Positions 47,691 to 60,300 of a DNA stretch of 64,000 nt are shown here, piece after piece. Source of the stretch: Phoronis australis (lineage: Eukaryota > Phoronida > Phoronidae); NCBI GenBank assembly GCA_002633005.1, contig NMRA01000292.1, positions 333,328-397,327 of the forward strand, written 5' to 3'. A program made the position numbers and the translations under genes. The notes below the pieces were generated by a model. The model saw only the letters and a program-made list of their open reading frames with translations. It did not search any database and was not told where the DNA came from. Numbering within the stretch: position 1 is the first letter of the stretch; every line of letters begins with the position of its first letter.

Positions 47691-48191
47691 ACTTCAAGAT
47701 GCCCGAGCAGTGAACTTTGAGTAAACCGAGTCAGACCATTGTTATGAGTTTATACACCACAGTTCAACTCTGCTATGTAACTTCCATTAAACAGATGCAC
47801 CTGTGACACACTCATTTGTGTTGTGAGGAATTAAAGTATTATTTAGTTCCTTGCTTTAGTTTCTCGTTTAGAATAACGTGATCCATGCCCCACTGGCCAC
47901 TCAATAACATAATGCAAATTTCACTTTGTTTTAGATAGTCCTTAACTGTGGCGTCATGTCACCATCAAAACTTTGTTTGGCAACATAAAGCCAGTCACGC
48001 GTTTCTTATATGTAGGCGAATCGTCTGAACTTCGCCTCCTATTCTCACGTGGCGTACAATCTGCCTCAACACTATGGCTGTTTACGCATTCATCATCGTT
48101 CATCAATCTCAATTTCAAGACTTTGCATTTCTCTTTTTGCCAGCTTTCATCGAGTGGTCTGAATAAAATGTGAGAAAAGGGCGATGTATAT

Positions 48192-49320
48192 TTACGAACA
48201 AGAATTCATTTTTGCCACGTCGTCAAATGTGTTATTAAGCCTCAATCCGATCTTGATAACAGAGTTTGTCAAGATCCAACTTTTCATTACTACAGCTTTC
48301 ACCGTCCTTGTCGGATTCGTCAGTGTCTTATACTGATTTAGTGCAACTACTTTGGTTCGGTTTGTCTGATTTGATGACAATATAGTACCTCCGTCTATGG
48401 AAATCCACCTCTCCCTGCCTCTATAATTTTCCGTTAAGAGTCCAGGTGCGTAACCTGCTTCTGCCGATTTTAATGAGCTTGTCAATGCCGCCATGGGGCT
48501 GCTTAACGTGCATGCTTTATTCACAATCTCTTAATTCTCTTTTACTATTCCCTAGCATTCGTCCTTGCAATCGGGAACTTTTTTATTTCGCTGGAGCTGG
48601 GGATGCCTTACTAATACCTTTTCATCTACGCGGTAGAACGGTATACGCAGCTTCATAACACTGGCTGTCACCATGTGTTGGGCAAACATGTCCGACGCCT
48701 TATTTACCTCTCCTATAGTTGTTCCATTGCCTTTTTGGTTGTACACTTGGATTGGCGTCTGATAACCAAGTGCAGATTTGGAAATGACGTTGAATGCGTG
48801 CTTAACCTTTCAATCTCCAGCCTAGTGAAAACCCACATTGAGTCTTGTCTTTAAGGCAAATTTATCCCTCATGACTTCTTTGTGTGACATTTCACACATT
48901 CTTTGTGATGGGAGGTTTAGGACCTAAAATGACACACCAATGTCGTGCCTTTCCGTAGCGGTATTCCAGCTTTGCCCTTAAACTCACTTTCTTGGCCAGA
49001 TTCTATGATCTTTGGACTTGCGTGCTTCGTCCAAAGTCCTTACAACAGCTTCGTCACACTACCACAACTATCCTTTCTTACAGGAGGACGCAATAAAAGG
49101 AATCTTGGAAAATTTATCAATTGCAGATAATATGTACCTCCACTGTTTTCCTTTGTGCACCTCCTTATCGCGACTCATGTGAATTAAGTCAATCTGCCAT
49201 CGCCCATTTGCTTTGCTGGCTTGCACCGCTACCGAAGAAATTTTGTTTTAAAAACCAGGCACAAGTCTTTTGTAGATGTCGTATGGGACTGGAAGGTCCA
49301 TCAGAACCTTCGCACACGTA
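48192..49320 (-). pseudogene. Integrase-core relic of a transposable element
   Basis: On the minus strand near 49242-49068: VQASKANGRWQIDLIHMS, then KQWRYILSAIDKFSKIPFIA. RWQxDLI and the second Asp in AIDxFSK match the DDE integrase core found in Ginger-type and retroelement-derived integrases. Stops precede and follow it. Further down, 48746-48552 (YRVDEKVLVRHPQLQRNKK) and 48524-48192 may be its C-terminal continuation with frame breaks. The catalytic Glu region is not recognised. No functional product is possible from this copy. Confidence 0.6.
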
Positions 49321-49489
49321 AATAATGCACCACTAACGTGTGCGTTCCTGGACCACACTAAATTAATTCAGTACAAAAACTACATGTTCTCTTCAAATTA
49401 TTTTGAAAAATGAAATTGATTGTTACATATTTTTCAGATGATGCACGGTAGAAAATGAACAAAAAAAAATCTAGAATATACCTGCAGAA

Positions 49490-49770
49490 CAGGTGTTCAT
49501 CAATACCGGTAAATTAAAAGGATAATAGGTCGTCTCTTCAACGTTACAAAACATAGCTAACTGAGGGGCATCTTCACACCGTATCTACAGCTGTCCATCA
49601 ATAAATTTTAAAAATTATATACCGGCTCTTCAACGGTACTAAACATATCTGAGGAGCATCTTCAAACTAGATCTAAATTACGGAAAGCAGATATATACAG
49701 GGGTACGACAATTAATGTCGTTATATAGTACCGACATAAAATGTCGCCCGGGGCGACATTTGAGAGTTCC
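49490..49770. repeat. Short duplicated segment and small palindromes
   Basis: GGCATCTTCACACCGTATCT and GAGCATCTTCAAACTAGATC begin two related segments about 105 bp apart, each preceded by TCTTCAACG. AATGTCGCCC/GGGCGACATT near 49738-49758 is a 10-bp-arm palindrome. No further meaning assigned. Confidence 0.45.
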
Positions 49771-51059
49771 CTACATAATGTTGTAACAAGTACCAAGCAG
49801 TTGCTCTACAGCTTTTGTAGTTCGTGCGAGGATAATTTTCAATTAAATACTTACTTTCGGCCGATAGATGTTGGTTGTCAAACCCCAATTATGTGATGAT
49901 GACCGAAGTTGAAGTCATTGTCATAGCCTTTAAGGTCGAACCCGAGTATTTGGGCATTAGTTCACTAATTATTGGGTACGAGCTTTTCAGCACCAACTAA
50001 CTGTATTGTAGGAAATCCAATTGACCCCTTCAGTCTTGGTTAAGGTCATTCATACAAAAATTCTCGTCGTTTTTATACACTACTCGTAGCTAATTTTTCT
50101 CTAAGTGTAAAATTAAGCTTTGTTGGGGCCCATTGGTTATGCCTTACGGAGCTTTTGAAAATTTATGCCGTAACGCAGAAATGGGTCAGGATGTCCAACG
50201 AAATCTGATGCCAGATGAAAGGGGTTGGAATATTTCCCCCCTGAGCTTCATCGGTGCAGTAACGCGCTTTACCACGCTTTCTGTCGACGGTGAGGAGGTC
50301 TGGAACCTTTCAAATTTTGTTTTTAATCAATTAAGGTTATTAACGAGGTGGTTAAAATAGTTTAGATTCGTTTGCATTAGCTACGAATGATGCATGTGGG
50401 TTGTTTTCTTTCAACAGTGAGATGCAGGTTTCAAAATGAATCAGGCGCTGTTCAGAGCTAATTACGATAAAGGCTTGAGCCTATAACAACAGGATGTGTA
50501 ACCGGCCTATTTAAAACTAACTTTTCTTAGCGGAGTGTATGCAATATCATCTCAGGCTTTGCTTCTGGCGCATACTTGTTTTCTAGCTGTTCAAACTGAA
50601 ACACTTTACTCTGATCAAGACGGGAGGAACGTCCTTTTAATTTTTACAGAGTTGGATACAACTCGAAGTAGATGCTATGAAATGAGCCAATCGCTAAGTT
50701 CGATGAAGCAGTTTCCATGTTGCAAATGGCTTGATAAGTCACGTAACGTGCTGAAAGTTCACCCTTCACTGGTCGTCACGCTCATTTCAGCATTTGAGCC
50801 AGATGCCAATTCCAATTTCAGCGACGTTATCGGACGAGAGTCTGTCAACTCCTGATGGACACGATGCTAGTCCATTTCAGCCATGGTTGGTAACTAATCG
50901 TGCAACTGTTCTGTTGAGCCAGCAAACCACGGCAAAACAGCTCGGACTGTGGCTGCAGAGACTGAAACAAATGGCTCCAAGCCTTAAACTCCGGTATCGT
51001 CCAAGCTCTAGCATTGCCAACACAGAGAGTCATCGTTCTACAGTAGTTCGTCAGTAAGA
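49771..51059. other. Gene B 3' flank, no gene recognised
   Basis: Likely includes the gene B 3' UTR near 51059. Plus-strand readings at 50133-50360 and 50535-50855 have no recognised domain and no splice support. Confidence 0.4.
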
Positions 51060-51331
51060 TCAGCTTATTATTGCAAAGTAACTCCACTCAGCTTGACTCG
51101 TATCAACTCCAAGGGTTGCTGCTTCAATATTTATACATTCACAATTGATCTCTCCAGGCATCGATGCGTATTTAGGTTTGAAGTTTACACACTTGGCTGC
51201 TGAAAAACTTGAGCATATTGCTAAGCACTCCAATTCTTTTTCAACCGAGATCTTATTAATCAAGTTATCTTCTTCAACAATAAGCCTCCTTTCTTTTTTC
51301 TGATGCATATGAATTCTGAAGTTCTTGTTTC
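51060..51331 (-). CDS. Gene B last exon: C-terminal PAN/apple-like domain
   Basis: After two spare bases it reads NKNFRIHMHQKKERR ... LECLAICSSFSAAKCVNFK ... NCECINIEAATLGVDTSQA, EWSYFAIIS, stop. It aligns over its whole 272 bp with gene A exon 16 (NCECxN, VDT.QA.W.Y). The acceptor CGTTTTAG precedes 51331. This is the 3' end of gene B, 18 kb upstream of the gene A start codon. Confidence 0.85.
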
Positions 51332-54300
51332 CTAAAACGAAAATAAAGTCGCCAATTGACGTCTTCGGATTAAAGTCACGTTAGCGGGACACAGCACGTG
51401 CAGCGGATTCAGTTAATTACGAGAATACACAAGCAAGCATGCCTGTACAAAGGCTGATCCTGCGTGTTATGAATAGGGAGGTACAAGTAAAACGACAGGT
51501 TTCCGAAAAGAATTCTATATCACAAACAATGAGTAGAAAATCTGCAATGAAATTTAGCATCGCAAACTTTGCGTCAATGAAAAAACAAAAAGTTTCTCAT
51601 GTATTTTCCCGTGATTTTTGTTTTGCGCTATGGCAAAATTGGATGGCCGGACCCCATGTAACCAATAAAAGAGTTTGTCTACATTTCCACACTTTGTTAT
51701 ATGAGTTTTTATCATAACTCAGAAAGTTTTCTGTCTGATTAAATTGCTCAACAGCATTCATAGTGGTTTGACTAAATTCAGCTTTATTCATAAAATCCCT
51801 GGGAACTGAGTTGGGATTATATCGCTTCCATAGTGAAAAATGACCTCATAGCACCAGCCCCAGTTCCGAATTCACTGTTACCAGGAAGAGATAACCAGGA
51901 AGGGACAACTGTTTTAGCGCATTTTAACGGATATTCAAAAGTGATTTCGAAAGTAAATGTTTAAGTCGTCTGGACTCCAAGCATTGTGTTCGAAAGCTTA
52001 ACTCTTTAGCTATAAAATGACACCACTTTGGTCCCCAAAGACTGCATATTAATGGCACTAGGATGCTTTGAACATGACTTGCTTTACCCTTAAAAAGATG
52101 CCTCTTCCCAGGCATGTACTCGGGCATGATCCTCTTTTTTGAACCAGCAGATGTCACTTATATATGCAAATGAGGCTCGCATCTCCTACGTCATATGACG
52201 TCATACGATGTCATACGACGCGAACTTCCAATTTGAACCCTCCGGTGCCTATAGCGAATGACTTGAAACGCAGTTCTACCTGACTGGGCAGATCTAAGAA
52301 AATTAAGAACTCACACAAGTCAATGTTCAAAGAACATTGAATGGTTTCACATGAAAACACATTTAATTGTATTTGGATACGCTTGCATATGTGTAAGCGT
52401 GGACTTTGTCATTTTGCTTAAATCCAGATTTAGAAGCACTGAGGTACGAAATTAGCTGCTCCCGCCACGGGTGGCAGGTGTCGTGGCGTCCGAGTCGCCG
52501 GGAAGTCCGATCCATGCATGCGCAATTCGACGAACTAATGCTAGTCGCTGGTCAGCTCCGCTATGATTCATGCGCAATTCGAAGAACTAATGCTAGTCGC
52601 TGGTCAGCTCCGCTATATATGATTCATTTGAGACGTGCGGCTTAACTCGAACCTATACCCGTGTTCTGGCTCCAAGGTCGTTCTGTTTGACCCAGTTTCG
52701 GGAAAAGTTTATTTTAATACGGTCATTTCCTGAAGATTTTTTTGAAAGATATGATCCCGAAATCCTTGGCCTATAGAGCTGTATCAAAATTCATTGTTGA
52801 AACACAGCCACTGGTCCAGCTTCTGCCGCCGGGCNNNNNNNNNNNNNNNNNNNNNNNNNNNNNNNNNNNNNNNNNNNNNNNNNNNNNNNNNNNNNNNNNN
52901 NNNNNNNNNNNNNNNNNNNNNNNNNNNNNNNNNNNNNNNNNNNNNNNNNNNNNNNNNNNNNNNNNNNNNNNNNNNNNNNNNNNNNNNNNNNNNNNNNNNN
53001 NNNNNNNNNNNNNNNNNNNNNNNNNNNNNNNNNNNNNNNNNNNNNNNNNNNNNNNNNNNNNNNNNNNNNNNNNNNNNNNNNNNNNNNNNNNNNNNNNNNN
53101 NNNNNNNNNNNNNNNNNNNNNNNNNNNNNNNNNNNNNNNNNNNNNNNNNNNNNNNNNNNNNNNNNNNNNNNNNNNNNNNNNNNNNNNNNNNNNNNNNNNN
53201 NNNNNNNNNNNNNNNNNNNNNNNNNNNNNNNNNNNNNNNNNNNNNNNNNNNNNNNNNNNNNNNNNNNNNNNNNNNNNNNNNNNNNNNNNNNNNNNNNNNN
53301 NNNNNNNNNNNNNNNNNNNNNNNNNNNNNNNNNNNNNNNNNNNNNNNNNNNNNNNNNNNNNNNNNNNNNNNNNNNNNNNNNNNNNNNNNNNNNNNNNNNN
53401 NNNNNNNNNNNNNNNNNNNNNNNNNNNNNNNNNNNNNNNNNNNNNNNNNNNNNNNNNNNNNNNNNNNNNNNNNNNNNNNNNNNNNNNNNNNNNNNNNNNN
53501 NNNNNNNNNNNNNNNNNNNNNNNNNNNNNNNNNNNNNNNNNNNNNNNNNNNNNNNNNNNNNNNNNNNNNNNNNNNNNNNNNNNNNNNNNNNNNNNNNNNN
53601 NNNNNNNNNNNNNNNNNNNNNNNNNNNNNNNNNNNNNNNNNNNNNNNNNNNNNNNNNNNNNNGATTTCCATCCCACGGCCAGGTGTTAGGGGAATCTTTA
53701 TTTATATTTACATTATTCAAATAATGATTGTCAATGTACAGTTTCGGCCCTGACCATGCGCGCACCCAGGGGGGCTCGGGGGCTCGAACGAGCTAGGGCA
53801 AAGTGGCGAAGTGGACAAAAAGGTCCGCCTCTGGGAAACAAAAAGTCCGAGAAAATGAGACTAAAGTCCTCTAAATAAGCGCAATCGCACAGTTCACAGT
53901 GGTGCCCCGTTTTTTTTTTAGCTCACCCGCTTTTTTGTTACCAAAAGGTCCACAACGTCAGAAATTCGAGCCCCCATATTGAAGGCTGGGTGTGAGCATG
54001 CTGACGGTGCTGTGGACAAAGCGGAATCTGAATTCGCGGCCCCGACGAGTAAGTAGATTTGCAGTTTCGTGGCTAATTCACCAACATAATCACGTGCACA
54101 TTACTTTGGCTCACTAGTATAGTATTTTCCTGACTAGAAGTTTAGTTTCCAACTTTGGCTGGTTTATGTTCGTGATGTCTGATCAGTTTCCGAGCCACTG
54201 GTCGGGATAACGAGTCAATCCGGCCGGCCGCTGTTACCAATTACAACTGGAACATGAATATATTATCTAAAATAAATGCATGATGGTTTGGCGCTTTAGA

Positions 54301-57300
54301 AACTTAAGCTGGTTGATCATACAGCATTATCGAGACTCCTGGGGTATTGCAAAATAATGCACTGATGTACAATTATTATTTGTAGGGACTCATAGGGTAC
54401 TGTAAAATAATGCACTGATGTAGGATTATTGTTTGTAGGGACTCATAGGGTACTGTAAAATAATGCACTGATATAGGATTATTATTTGTAGGGACTCATA
54501 GGGTACTGTACAATAATGCACTGGTGTATAATTATTATTTGTAGGGACTCATAGGGTACTGTACAATAAAGCACTGATGCAGGATTGTTATTTGTAGGGA
54601 CTCATAGGGTACTGTACAATAATGCACTGATGTAGGATTGTTATTTGTAGGGACTCATAGGGCACTGTACAATAATGCACTGATGCATGATTATTATTTG
54701 TAGGGACTCATAGGGTACTGTACAATAATGCACTGATATAGGATTATTATTTGTAGGGACATATAGGGTACTGTACATCAATGAGAGACGCAAAAATGTG
54801 CCTCGGATTTTCAAAATTAGGTCACGCGCTTTCATATCTCCGGGACAAAGGAGAGTTCTACCCCCGTGTAATCTGGGATGGCCCTTTTCCATCACTTGTC
54901 TGAATCGTGTGAATAAAGTTTGTAGTACCAGTGCGGTGGTGAAAGTTATGAATGGGCTCACAACATTCATTTGCTTCCCCATAACTCCTTCTGATAATGG
55001 TAAACTTTCCAGTGAAATATGATTAAAACACATCGTTGAGAATCTGTTGCTGTGGTACGCTTGCTGCTAGTTGCACTTGTGGGGCTTCGCAACGGTAGCT
55101 ATCTTACGATAGGCGTGGCCGAACTGCGTTTCTCGCGACTAACCATTGTGACGTAGCAAGTAAACACCGCTACGCTACCTGTTGGTGTCCGCGTTTGAAC
55201 GTGTACAACAGGGTCTGAACTCCTCCCATAGGGGAATGTAAATTATGTTGTTATTGCCAATTTGTTTACGTTATTCAGTGGCCTAGTATGTGATTCATCA
55301 CAGCTTGCTATAATAAACTTTTTGGTCACAAACTTAATACTCTTCTCATCTTATATCTGAACTATGGTGGCGGTTCACAACATTTTGGAATTGTGGATCG
55401 ATTTTAATTGTCAAATCACATTTGTTGGTGGTTTCAGTTTGTTATTCCTTTTCTTGCAATTGATTTTTAGTTGAAAACATCACAATAAATATTATAGATT
55501 CCTGCATAACAATGTCAGAAAGTACGCGACGAAATACAGTATCAACTGCATGGAAATCACAAAATAATTAAAGATACACACCTGCGCTTAACGGTCATTA
55601 TCTGAAAGCATGTAGACCATAAAGACTGCCAGCTGAATAGAAAACCTTTCTAAAACTAGACACTTTTCAATTCTGCACGACAATCATTTCCAGACGCCTG
55701 AAGGAGACAATGTGAACCGTTTATGTCCGTAACTAATTGTTGAACACAACATCACGTGGTATTTGTTTTGTACAGCATTTCCTGGTGTTATCGCGGAATA
55801 CACAGCGACACTCATATCTAGCTGTATTTACCCACAATGTCGTAAACATCCGTCAGGCACATGATTTGCTGCCTCGTTTTCGTGCCAGTGGAGTTTCACA
55901 CGTTATTCGTTGTTGTCTGATTTTTAACAAGTTTTTCTCGGTAGCATTACTCTATTCGTCCTTCCAATGCCAACGAAGTATTACTGCTGGGCTGTGGGCT
56001 GCAACTCCGACGTCACAAAGTTTGAAAAGCTGAACAAAGAGCCGTGTGGTTGCGTGATCTGAAATTCTTCGCTTGCCCGAGACCAATGAAAGACACTGAT
56101 TTTCAAAACGAGGTCACGCGCTTTCTTATCTCCGGGACAAAGGAGAGTTCTATCGCCGCGTAATCCGGGACGCCCTCATTCTTTGTTGCGAATAAACACC
56201 GGCTTGTCTTGTATGATTCTGTCAAAATCCAGAATTCACCCTTACATGTATTTTTGCTTAGCAACAATTTGAGACCAATTTCCTTCCTAAAACGTGAAAG
56301 GGTTTATAACCGTTTTAAATCAAAACACTCTGTGGAACGGGATATTTCAAGCGCTCAAGTACAAACGCAACCCACTAAAACAAGCAAGTTGGAAAGCAAT
56401 CACATTACAACGCCGTACATTTGCATGACTAGACAACATATGAAATTTCTCAAGTTCAATGTTTGCTACAGAACACTGGCAGATCTGGGATGTCGTAAGA
56501 GAGGTCCAACCATAATTTTCGAAGGAAAATGTCCCTACAAGCCCCTAAAACCGGCATCCTGACGGCTTTTCTTTTTGGACATGCCTGTAGGGGGTGGACT
56601 CCTTGGCCCTTCCCTAAATTCGCCTCACAACCATCTAAAACTTATTACGCACTCTAATGTTGCCTGATTTCTTCGCCGCTTACCGGCATTTGTTTGATAT
56701 GTTTTTAAACTTTGATGTTCTGCCATTATCTGCTCACTTTGGTTAGGAAGGCAACGGGTTTATGGCTGCTGCTTCAGCCAGTATAACAGGATAGTCCCAG
56801 ATTACAAAGTGACACTCGAACCTTGCTGTATTCACCCACAATGTTGCGATGTCTTAGTATCATTTTTATGCGCCCACATATTTATATGTGGACGCATTAT
56901 GCCGTCATCTCTGTCCGTCCGTCCGTCCGTCCGGGCGGCGTCCGTCCGGCGTCCGGCGTCCGCTGCTCTATCTCCAGAACCCTTTGACATACGTTCATGA
57001 AATTTGGCACATATGTTCCATTCATGGAAGGGACGGCATGTGCGAACTTTCGGACGGATCCGACTACCGGTGTGCCCCTAGTGGCAATTTTAGTTTTTTA
57101 CGCTTACCTTTGTATCTTCAAAAGTCCTGAACGGATTTTCATGAAATTTGGTATGTAGGCACCTAGTAGTGAGGTGACGCTATCCTGCCGTTTTCAGATG
57201 GATTCGACATAGTTTGCGCCACCTAGTGGTCATTTTTAGTGTTTTCGAGTCTGTTTTTGTGCGTCCACCCCTCTATCAATCAAACCGCTCAAAGGATGAT

Positions 57301-60300
57301 TGTGAAAATTGGCATGTATATGCTTACTATGTAGAGGACGGTTGACGATGATTTTCCGACGATTTCGACTACTGTGGCGCCTCCTAGTGGCAGTTTTGTT
57401 TTTTTGCGCCTATGGCTGTATCTCCTAAACCGTTCGCAGGATCTTTACAAATTGTGTAAGTATATTTATATGATGTTAACAACGGAAGATGACGACTTTT
57501 GGTCGGATCCGACTACCGGTGTGCCCCCTAGTGGCAATTTTAGTTTTTTACGCTTACCTTTGTATCTTCAAAAGTATTGAACGGATTTTCATGAAATTTG
57601 GTATGTAGGCACCTATTAGTGAGATGACGCTATCCTACTGTTTTCAGATGGATTCGACGTAGTTTGCGCCACCTAGTGGCCATTTTTACTGTTTTCGAGT
57701 CTGTATTTTTGCGTCCACCCCTCTATCAACCAAACCGCTCAAAGGATGATTGTGAAAATTGGCGTGTATGTGCTTACTATAAGGAAGACAGCTGACAATG
57801 ATTTTCAGATGATTTGGACTACTGTGGCGCCTCCTAGTGGTAGTTTTTTTTTTTTTTGCGCCCATGGCTGTATCTCCCAAACCGTTTGCAGGATCTTTAC
57901 TAAATTTAGCAAGTGTATTTATGTGATGTTGACAACGGACGATGACGACTTTAGGATGATTCTGACTACCGGTATTCCTCTAGTGGCAATTTTAGTATTT
58001 GCCTCTAGTGGCAATTTTAGTATTTTACATTGACCTCTGTATTTTCTTCAGGTGTGTACTTTGTGTTACTTCGTGACTATGAAGGAAAAGTTCCAAGTAG
58101 AAATTTGTTTCTGGCATTCTAATGCTGTGCTAATCTCGTATGTTGGTAAATTTGTTTTTAATTCTATGTTTCTGTGGTGCATTAAGCAACTGGTGTATAG
58201 GATGTGCTTGTATTATGAAGATTACTCACATTTTGCCCCTAGCCTATTGAGGAGACAAGGACCATGCCTTTCCATTTTGCAAAGTACAACATACTACATA
58301 TATGCCCTCTACTGGCCACTTTATGGTACCAATAAACAACCCTAGAAGGATACCGTATGCGGTGCAATTGTGGGCGCATTTCAACGCTCTGCGTTGCTCT
58401 TGTCAAGTTTGTTGGCTGCCAACGAAGAATTATTGTTGTACGTTGTACTGTGGGCTACAACTCCAACGGGAGAAAGTTGAATTAACTTGACAAACCCGTG
58501 GATGCGTGATGTAAAGTAATTGCCTTACCGACACCAATCAAAGGACAAGACAGTTCGGAGTGAGTGGATAAAATAAATTCGTCGACTTAATTCTGAACCG
58601 AACAGAATCCCCATATTTCTTGAATTTACCTTTATTCAAGTCTGGTACTTTGGAACAATTGAAATCAGGAATATTTCAAAGGCATTCCAAAGCGAGACAA
58701 ATCAAAACAACAAGCTTTCTAACCTCCGCGACAAAGGAGAGTTCTCTCGCTGCGTAATCCAGGAACGGCCCTATTGGTCAAATCACGAATAGCGACATCC
58801 GAAAAGGGATATTCCACGGCTAGCTAGCCGACACTTAATCATAACAGAAGATATACTGCAATTTAGCCAGTCAGAGGACAGAAGTATTAGTGGTTGTGTA
58901 ATAATAAGGCCTTCTATACCGTACGAGCAATAGACAACTCTGAATTAGGCGCTGAAGCGGGATATACGGATGTACATTTTGTCACGACACCTTTTTGCTT
59001 ACCTGATCTCTCGAAAGCCAAATGGTTACACGTGAATTTGCCATTTTCTGGGTTGTACTTCACTAAACTTTCTCCGTCCAAGAAGTTAGTCAGCGAGCAG
59101 TTTCCGATCGCACCATCTGTGATATAGTATCGAATGTTGACGGGGTTCCCGTACAATGAAATAAAACCTTGCGACGGCCTAGTTAATGCACCCAAGGAGG
59201 GTGAGGTGGAGTTCGACGTTGTCAAAATTCCTTCGTCTTGCTGAAATCGAAACAAAATTATATGTACAAAAAAATATGGTTATCGTGAAGCATGAATATG
59301 AAAACAAAAGTGGATTGTCTGAATACTTTTTGCCATGTGACTGTGACATTTGATTTCTTGTTATCTAGTTTTCGGACAGGACATGCATCACGTCGGAGCT
59401 GCAGTGAAGTTTCTGTGTTTTTTATTTATTTACGCCACGCAGTTGCAAATGCGCAATTTTGAACAGGTGCCAAGGATAGCATTCTCACTACATGTAATTA
59501 CAACAACAGTGTTTTATTCTCTAACACCATTTACGAAACCGCTTCTAAACAGTTTTAAAGTTGCCAATTTTTACATGGGTAACATGAAATGTCATATGTA
59601 CAAAGGGTTGTGGTATACCGGTCATTCAAAGTAGTACGGTCAGTACACCTATACTTTGATATCTAGAGAAATCATTTTACAGCAGAATTTCAAGCAGTAA
59701 GAAGTTCCATTCATCACAGAAACGAAAAAGAGGTAGCGTCCATCCGATATCGACTGCCATCTTACTGAGCAGACGAGCACCTACTTTATGCGACACTTTC
59801 TTGATTCTGGATTGGTTGACTGGAATGCCATAAATTGATGGTTTGGGATGCGCACGCATACATTTTTGCTATCCCTAAAAACGTCTTGATGCTGTGCATC
59901 AACGTAAACAAGTTTTCATTAACACAATACAACAGTTTACAAAGATACCTTATATATTGATAATTATTCTAGAAATTTCGAGTCTACAAATTCTGCCTTC
60001 ATTGTCCAAAATGCAAACAAACAAAGAATATGCTAACTATTATAACAACGAAACTTCTCCGTTTATTCACGTCCACTTGTTGGTGTGAGGTCATAATGTG
60101 AATTAAAAAACTTATCGGATAGAACAAATACACATTCAGTTGAGAAATCGAAGCATTTTTATAACAAGGGACTTACCGCTATACAATTGATCCTTACTCT
60201 GATGGGAAGCGCGTTCTGAGTTTGCAAAGAAGAGACAGATCATTATTCCTTTCACAACGTGACCTCAACTTTCGTTTGCTTTGTCTTAAGAAATAACGAT

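Noticed and set aside
52742-53765. Several long readings over 300 residues on both strands.
   Set aside because: They consist almost wholly of N bases from the assembly gap.
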